Shown one piece after another: positions 14,386 to 18,618 of a DNA stretch of 18,618 nucleotides (position 1 is its first letter; every line of letters starts with the position of its first letter). Made by a program: the position numbers and the translations under genes. The stretch covers positions 1 through 18,618 of the forward strand of contig JAWPNA010000462.1 in NCBI GenBank assembly GCA_045402695.1, in the 5' to 3' direction. The notes beneath the pieces were generated by a model. That model was not told the DNA's origin. It saw only the letters and a list, made by a program, of their open reading frames with translations, and made no database searches. This DNA is from JAWPNA01 sp045402695. GTDB taxonomy: Bacteria > Acidobacteriota > Polarisedimenticolia > JACPZX01 > DASXTC01.

Positions 14386-14881
14386 ATTGCTTCGCTCCAT
14401 GCGATCGGAACCGACGGGTATGACGTGCAGAGATCGGTCCAGCATCGAGGCCCCATTTTGTGGCCCGAACACCGCGCATCGGCTCAGCTTCCTCGCTGTC
14501 ATAGTTCCACTACTACTGTCCTCTCCTCATAAGAACAGATTTCCCTTGATAGCAGGCTCCTCCAGTTCGCTCTCTGATCGATGCGCAGTTAATCGTGGGG
14601 CCGACGTAGAATGTCCGATTAACACACCGAAGGGCTCGGGAGCAGCACGCAGCCGGGGCATTTCAGCAGTAGTGGAGTTAATGGCAGTCCAGTCGCGCAC
14701 GCGCGTGCACGGCAACGCTCGTCAGGAGGGCGGAATCGAGTCCGGGAGTACGATCCCTTCGTCAAGAACATCGCCCCGGTCTGGGATTCCCGTCGAGCAA
14801 CTCGGTAGTAAGGAGCATCAAGTGAATTGACCGGCATCTGATCGAACAATTGGCAAGGGTCCATTCGGAGCGTCGGAACCG
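14386..14881. other. Intergenic stretch without recognisable genes
   Basis: About 500 bp between the IS and the SpvB/TcB-like gene. Its open frames are short and unfamiliar. One inverted repeat stands out: GTTAATCG (14588-14595) and CGATTAAC (14616-14623), exact complements 20 nt apart, spaced like a regulator binding site. The promoter of the downstream gene should lie here but I cannot place it. Confidence 0.5.
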
Positions 14882-17800
14882 ATGGCGAGAGACAGCAAGG
14901 CCCCCTCAAGTGGAGCCAACGATCAGGTTTCTGGTGCACCCACAATCTCCCTTCCGAAGGGCGGTGGTGCCATTCGTGGTATCGGCGAGAAGTTCGCCGC
15001 AAACCCCGTTACCGGCACCGGGTCGATGTCCGTGCCTCTCGCGACCAGCCCCGGACGCTCCGGATTCGGCCCGCAGCTTTCGCTGTCCTACGACTCCGGC
15101 GCCGGAAACGGCCCTTTCGGGTTCGGTTGGAGCCTTTCTCTCCCGTCAATCACGCGCAAGACCGACAAGGGGCTGCCTCGGTACCTGGATGCAGACGACT
15201 CCGACGTCTTCATCCTCTCCGGCGCCGAGGACTTGGTTCCTGTGTACCGGCAGGACCATGATGGAACCTGGGTCGCCGGCCATCCAGGCTTCCAGCGGGA
15301 CGCGGACGGGTTCTGGGTTCGTAATCCGTCTGGCCACCTGGTCGTTCACGAAGACGAACTCAACGGTTACCGCATCCGCCGCTACCGGCCACGCATCGAG
15401 GGGCTATTCGCGCGCATCGAGCGCTGGAGTATCCTCGGCGCGCCGGGCGATGTCCATTGGCGCTCCATCTCCAAGGACAACATCCTCACCCTGTACGGGT
15501 TCGATGCGAACTCACGCATCGCCGATCCTTTGGATGCAAGTCGCGTTTTCAGTTGGTTGATCTGCGAAACGCGCGATGACAAGGGCAACGGCGTGCTCTA
15601 CCGCTACAAGGCGGAAGACGGACTGGGCGTAGAGCTCGGCAGGGCCCATGAGCGCAACCGCGGGCCGCAGAACGACGCCCGCCGTGCCGCCAACCGCTAC
15701 CTCAAGCGTATCCACTACGGCAACCGCACGCCGCTACTCGACAATGCTGGCCACCGCCCTCGTTTCCTGGACAAGCAGGAGATTGACACCCAGATTGGCA
15801 ACGCCGCTTGGATGTTCGAGGTGGTGTTCGACTACGACGATCACGATACGGCCGTACCCAAGCCGAACGACGACCAGGCAAAGGACGCGGCGGGGGCCTT
15901 GAAGTACCCTTGGACACCGCGCCCCGACCCGTTCTCCACGTACCGCGGCGGCTTTGAGGTCCGCACCACGCGCCTTTGCCAGCGCGTCTTGATGTTCCAC
16001 CACTTCCCGGGCGAGGCGGGCGTAGAGACCAACTGCCTCGTGCGCTCGACAGACTTCGCCTACTCGGAGGAACTAGATCCCACGGACGTCCACAACCCGG
16101 TCTACACCTTTCTGAGCACAGTCACTCAGACCGGCTATCGCCGCAACAACGGCGGCTACGACAAGCGCAGTCTGCCGCCTGTCGAGTTCACGTACACCGA
16201 GCCCATCGTACAGGACGCTGTGGAGGAAGTGGTCCCGGAGAGCCTCGAGAACCTTCCCATCGGCCTGGATGGCACCGCCTATCGCTGGACCGACCTGCAT
16301 GGCGAAGGCATCCCCGGCATCCTTACTGAGCAGGCCGGCGCGTGGTTCTACAAGCGCAATCTCAGTCCCATCCCGGAAAGGCTGCCGGACGGCCGGGAGC
16401 AGGTGAAGGCACAGTTCACCCCACTCGAAACCGTCGCTCTCAAACCCAATGTCGCGCTGAGCGGCGGCGCGGAGTTCATGGACCTGGCCGGCGACGGTCA
16501 ACCCGATGTGGTGGTCATGGATGCCCCCACCCCCGGCCTGTACGAGCATGACGAGGCCGAAGGCTGGCAGCCGTTCCGTCCCTTCACATCGCGCCTGCAC
16601 CGCGACCTGCGCGATCCGAATCTCAAGTTCATCGACCTCGACGGCGACGGTCATGCTGACGTGCTCATCTCCGAAGACGACGCCTTCGTCTGGCACGCCT
16701 CTTTGGCCGAGGAAGGTTTCGGGTACGCCCGGCGCGTCCCGCAGGCGCTCGATGAGGAGAAAGGCCCGCGCATCGTCTTCGCAGACGGCACGCAGTCCAT
16801 CTACTTGGCCGACCTGTCCGGCGACGGCCTGACCGACATCGTGCGCATCCGCAACGGCGAAGTCTGTTACTGGCCCAACTTGGGCTACGGCCGCTTTGGT
16901 GCCAAGGTGACGATGGACAACGCCCCGTGGTTCGACCACCCGGACCAGTTCGACCACAAGCGCCTCCGGCTGGCCGACATCGACGGCAGTGGCACCACGG
17001 ACATCATCTACCTGCACCCCGACGGCGTTCACCTGTACTTCAACCAATCGGGCAACAGCTGGAGCCTGCTGCATCTCTTAGAGGTCTTTCCGCGCGTCGA
17101 CGATGTCGTGAGCATCGTGCCCACCGACCTGCTCGGCAACGGCACAGCCTGCCTGGTCTGGTCATCGCCCTTGTCGGGAGACGCGCGGCGACAGATGCTC
17201 TACGTCAACCTGATGGGTAGCCGCAAGCCGCACCTGCTGGTCAAGACCATCAACAACCTGGGGGCCGAAACCCGCGTCGATTATGCTCCTTCAACCAAGT
17301 TCTATCTACAGGACAAACGCGACGGAAAGCCTTGGGTCACCCGGCTGCCCTTCCCGGTGCATGTGGTCGAGCGCGTGGAGACCTTCGACCACATCAGCCG
17401 CAACCGCTTCCTCACCCGTTACGCCTACCACCACGGCTACTTCGACGGCGAGGAGCGCGAGTTCCGCGGCTTCGGCATGATCGAGCAGTGGGATACCGAG
17501 CAGATCGGAGCGTTCACCGCCGGCGGCGCGTACCCGCAGGGCGACAACATCGCCGCCGCGTCGCACGTGCCGCCGGTGCACACCAAGACCTGGTTCCACA
17601 CCGGCGTCTTCCTGGGCGGCGACAAGGTTTCACGTCAGTTCGAGGAAGAATACTTCCGTGAGCTCGGACTGACCATTGAAACCGCGCGTCCGTTGCTGCT
17701 TGATGACACCGTTCTTCCCGTCGGCCTGACCCTGGAAGAAGAGCGCGAAGCCTGTCGCGCCCTCAAGGGCTCGATGCTGCGCCAGGAAGTCTACGCTGAT

Positions 17801-18618
17801 GACGCTGGACCCGATGCCACAGCCGATCAGATCCAGCGCGCCCGCACGCCCTACACCGTCACCGAGCAGAACTTCAGCATCCGTGCCTTGCAGCCCCAAG
17901 GCGGAAACCGCCATGCCCTGTTCTTCACGCACGCACGCGAGGCTATCAGCTTCCACTACGAGCGCAACCCGGCCGATCCGCGCATCCAGCACGCACTGAC
18001 CCTGGAAGTCGATGCCTACGGCAACGTGTTGAAGGAAGCCGCCATCGGCTACGGGCGTCGCAAGCAGATCCGCGTGACCAACGCGCAAAGGCAGGTGCAG
18101 CTGGTGCCCAACCCAGGCCTCGCGGAACTCCATGCGGCCGATCAAGCCAGGCAAACGACCCCGCTGCTCACGTACACCGAAAACCGCGTCACCAACACCA
18201 TCGAGTCGGCCGACACACACCGCAATCCGCTGCCCTGCGAGGCACTGACCTTCGAGCTGACCGGCTACACGCCCACCGGAGCGGCCGGTCGCTTCCAGGC
18301 AACGGACCTGGTCCAACCCGACCCCAGTGCCGTCGGCCGTCTGCGCCACAAGTTCACGGACCACGTCGCCTACGAGGCCGCGGCCACTGGCAACCCTTGC
18401 AGCCGCCCCATCGAGTGGCTGCGCACGAACTACCGGCGAGACGATCTGGGCGGTCTGTTGCCGCTGGGCGAGGTGGAGCCGCTCGGCTTGCCCGGTGAGA
18501 GCTACAAGCTCGCCTTCACCCCGGGACTGCTGGCCCAGGTCTTCCAGCGTCCTCGTACGGGTCAACTGGCCGAACCGTTGCTCCCCGATCCTGCTGCTGT
18601 GCTCGGTGGACAAGCCGG
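14882..18618 (+). CDS. SpvB/TcB-like Tc-toxin B component, truncated by window end
   Basis: The frame stays open for 1,245 codons to the window edge. Residues about 20-300 match the SpvB N-terminal domain: LPKGGGAIRGIGEKFAANPV, GSMSVPLATSPGRSGFGPQL and LSYDSGAGNGPFGFGWSLSL are diagnostic. A TcB-type middle region follows with Asp-rich FG-GAP-like blades: DLAGDGQPDVVV (534), DLDGDGHADVLI (585), DLSGDGLTDIV (644) and DIDGSGTTDIIYL (699). INNLGAETRVDYAPSTKFYL (about 790) and the FRGFGMIEQWDT motif are typical of TcdB/TcaC. In known systems TcB forms the shell that, with the Rhs-repeat TcC, encloses a toxic enzyme docked on a TcA pore. No tcA lies upstream here; tcC-like sequence may lie beyond the window. 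The start ATG follows GGAG by 11 nt, a weak site. Confidence 0.88.
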   Translation, partial: MARDSKAPSSGANDQVSGAPTISLPKGGGAIRGIGEKFAANPVTGTGSMSVPLATSPGRSGFGPQLSLSYDSGAGNGPFGFGWSLSLPSITRKTDKGLPRYLDADDSDVFILSGAEDLVPVYRQDHDGTWVAGHPGFQRDADGFWVRNPSGHLVVHEDELNGYRIRRYRPRIEGLFARIERWSILGAPGDVHWRSISKDNILTLYGFDANSRIADPLDASRVFSWLICETRDDKGNGVLYRYKAEDGLGVELGRAHERNRGPQNDARRAANRYLKRIHYGNRTPLLDNAGHRPRFLDKQEIDTQIGNAAWMFEVVFDYDDHDTAVPKPNDDQAKDAAGALKYPWTPRPDPFSTYRGGFEVRTTRLCQRVLMFHHFPGEAGVETNCLVRSTDFAYSEELDPTDVHNPVYTFLSTVTQTGYRRNNGGYDKRSLPPVEFTYTEPIVQDAVEEVVPESLENLPIGLDGTAYRWTDLHGEGIPGILTEQAGAWFYKRNLSPIPERLPDGREQVKAQFTPLETVALKPNVALSGGAEFMDLAGDGQPDVVVMDAPTPGLYEHDEAEGWQPFRPFTSRLHRDLRDPNLKFIDLDGDGHADVLISEDDAFVWHASLAEEGFGYARRVPQALDEEKGPRIVFADGTQSIYLADLSGDGLTDIVRIRNGEVCYWPNLGYGRFGAKVTMDNAPWFDHPDQFDHKRLRLADIDGSGTTDIIYLHPDGVHLYFNQSGNSWSLLHLLEVFPRVDDVVSIVPTDLLGNGTACLVWSSPLSGDARRQMLYVNLMGSRKPHLLVKTINNLGAETRVDYAPSTKFYLQDKRDGKPWVTRLPFPVHVVERVETFDHISRNRFLTRYAYHHGYFDGEEREFRGFGMIEQWDTEQIGAFTAGGAYPQGDNIAAASHVPPVHTKTWFHTGVFLGGDKVSRQFEEEYFRELGLTIETARPLLLDDTVLPVGLTLEEEREACRALKGSMLRQEVYADDAGPDATADQIQRARTPYTVTEQNFSIRALQPQGGNRHALFFTHAREAISFHYERNPADPRIQHALTLEVDAYGNVLKEAAIGYGRRKQIRVTNAQRQVQLVPNPGLAELHAADQARQTTPLLTYTENRVTNTIESADTHRNPLPCEALTFELTGYTPTGAAGRFQATDLVQPDPSAVGRLRHKFTDHVAYEAAATGNPCSRPIEWLRTNYRRDDLGGLLPLGEVEPLGLPGESYKLAFTPGLLAQVFQRPRTGQLAEPLLPDPAAVLGGQA

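Noticed and set aside
14588..14623. Possible integron attC site
   Set aside because: GTTAATC and GATTAAC do not fit the attC consensus (GTTRRRY/RYYYAAC) and the orientation is inside-out.
16073..17074. 333-codon minus-strand frame opposite the SpvB/TcB-like gene, and the similar one at 17630-18613
   Set aside because: Both are Val/Gly/Asp-rich antisense shadows of a clearly recognisable + strand protein.

Overview
The window is a high-GC segment of a Gram-negative-like bacterial chromosome. Several proteins carry Sec-type signal peptides, and there is a tRNA-Leu with an encoded CCA. Gene content would fit an Acidobacteriota-, Myxococcota- or Eisenbacteria-like lineage, but nothing here fixes the taxon.

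Positions 1-5194 look like ordinary chromosome. On the + strand are the 3' end of an FtsX-type ABC permease, a VOC (glyoxalase-fold) protein and a membrane-anchored SGNH hydrolase. Convergent to these is a tight minus-strand operon: a CBS-pair protein, a zinc-ribbon/CBS protein and an exported class I methyltransferase. It diverges from an MscS-type mechanosensitive channel gene, which is followed by an intact tRNA-Leu(CAA).

Positions 5195-12887 look like stacked remnants of tRNA-Leu-targeted integrative elements. Just downstream of the tRNA is a frameshifted tyrosine-recombinase pseudogene. After it, a ~130 bp block ends in an orphan 3' half of a Leu-type tRNA (CAG-like loop). The same block recurs exactly 6,780 bp downstream at about 82% identity, ending in a different orphan tRNA-Leu 3' half (UAA-like loop). 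Between the two blocks lies one minus-strand operon of three genes encoding predicted exported proteins: a CHAT (caspase-like) protein, a fusion of a TRAP/DctP-type solute-binding domain to a second CHAT domain, and a calcineurin-like metallophosphoesterase. Both CHAT domains keep the His/Cys dyad. This operon is the best candidate for an undescribed system: an envelope-located, ligand-sensing CHAT protease pair with an associated phosphoesterase, carried as island cargo.

Positions 13001-14377 are a complete ISL3-family insertion sequence with 24-bp imperfect inverted repeats and a perfect 8-bp target duplication. About 500 bp without recognisable genes follows. From 14882 to the window end runs a long open reading frame, truncated by the window edge, for an SpvB/TcB-like protein (B component of Tc insecticidal toxins) with FG-GAP-type Asp-rich repeats.
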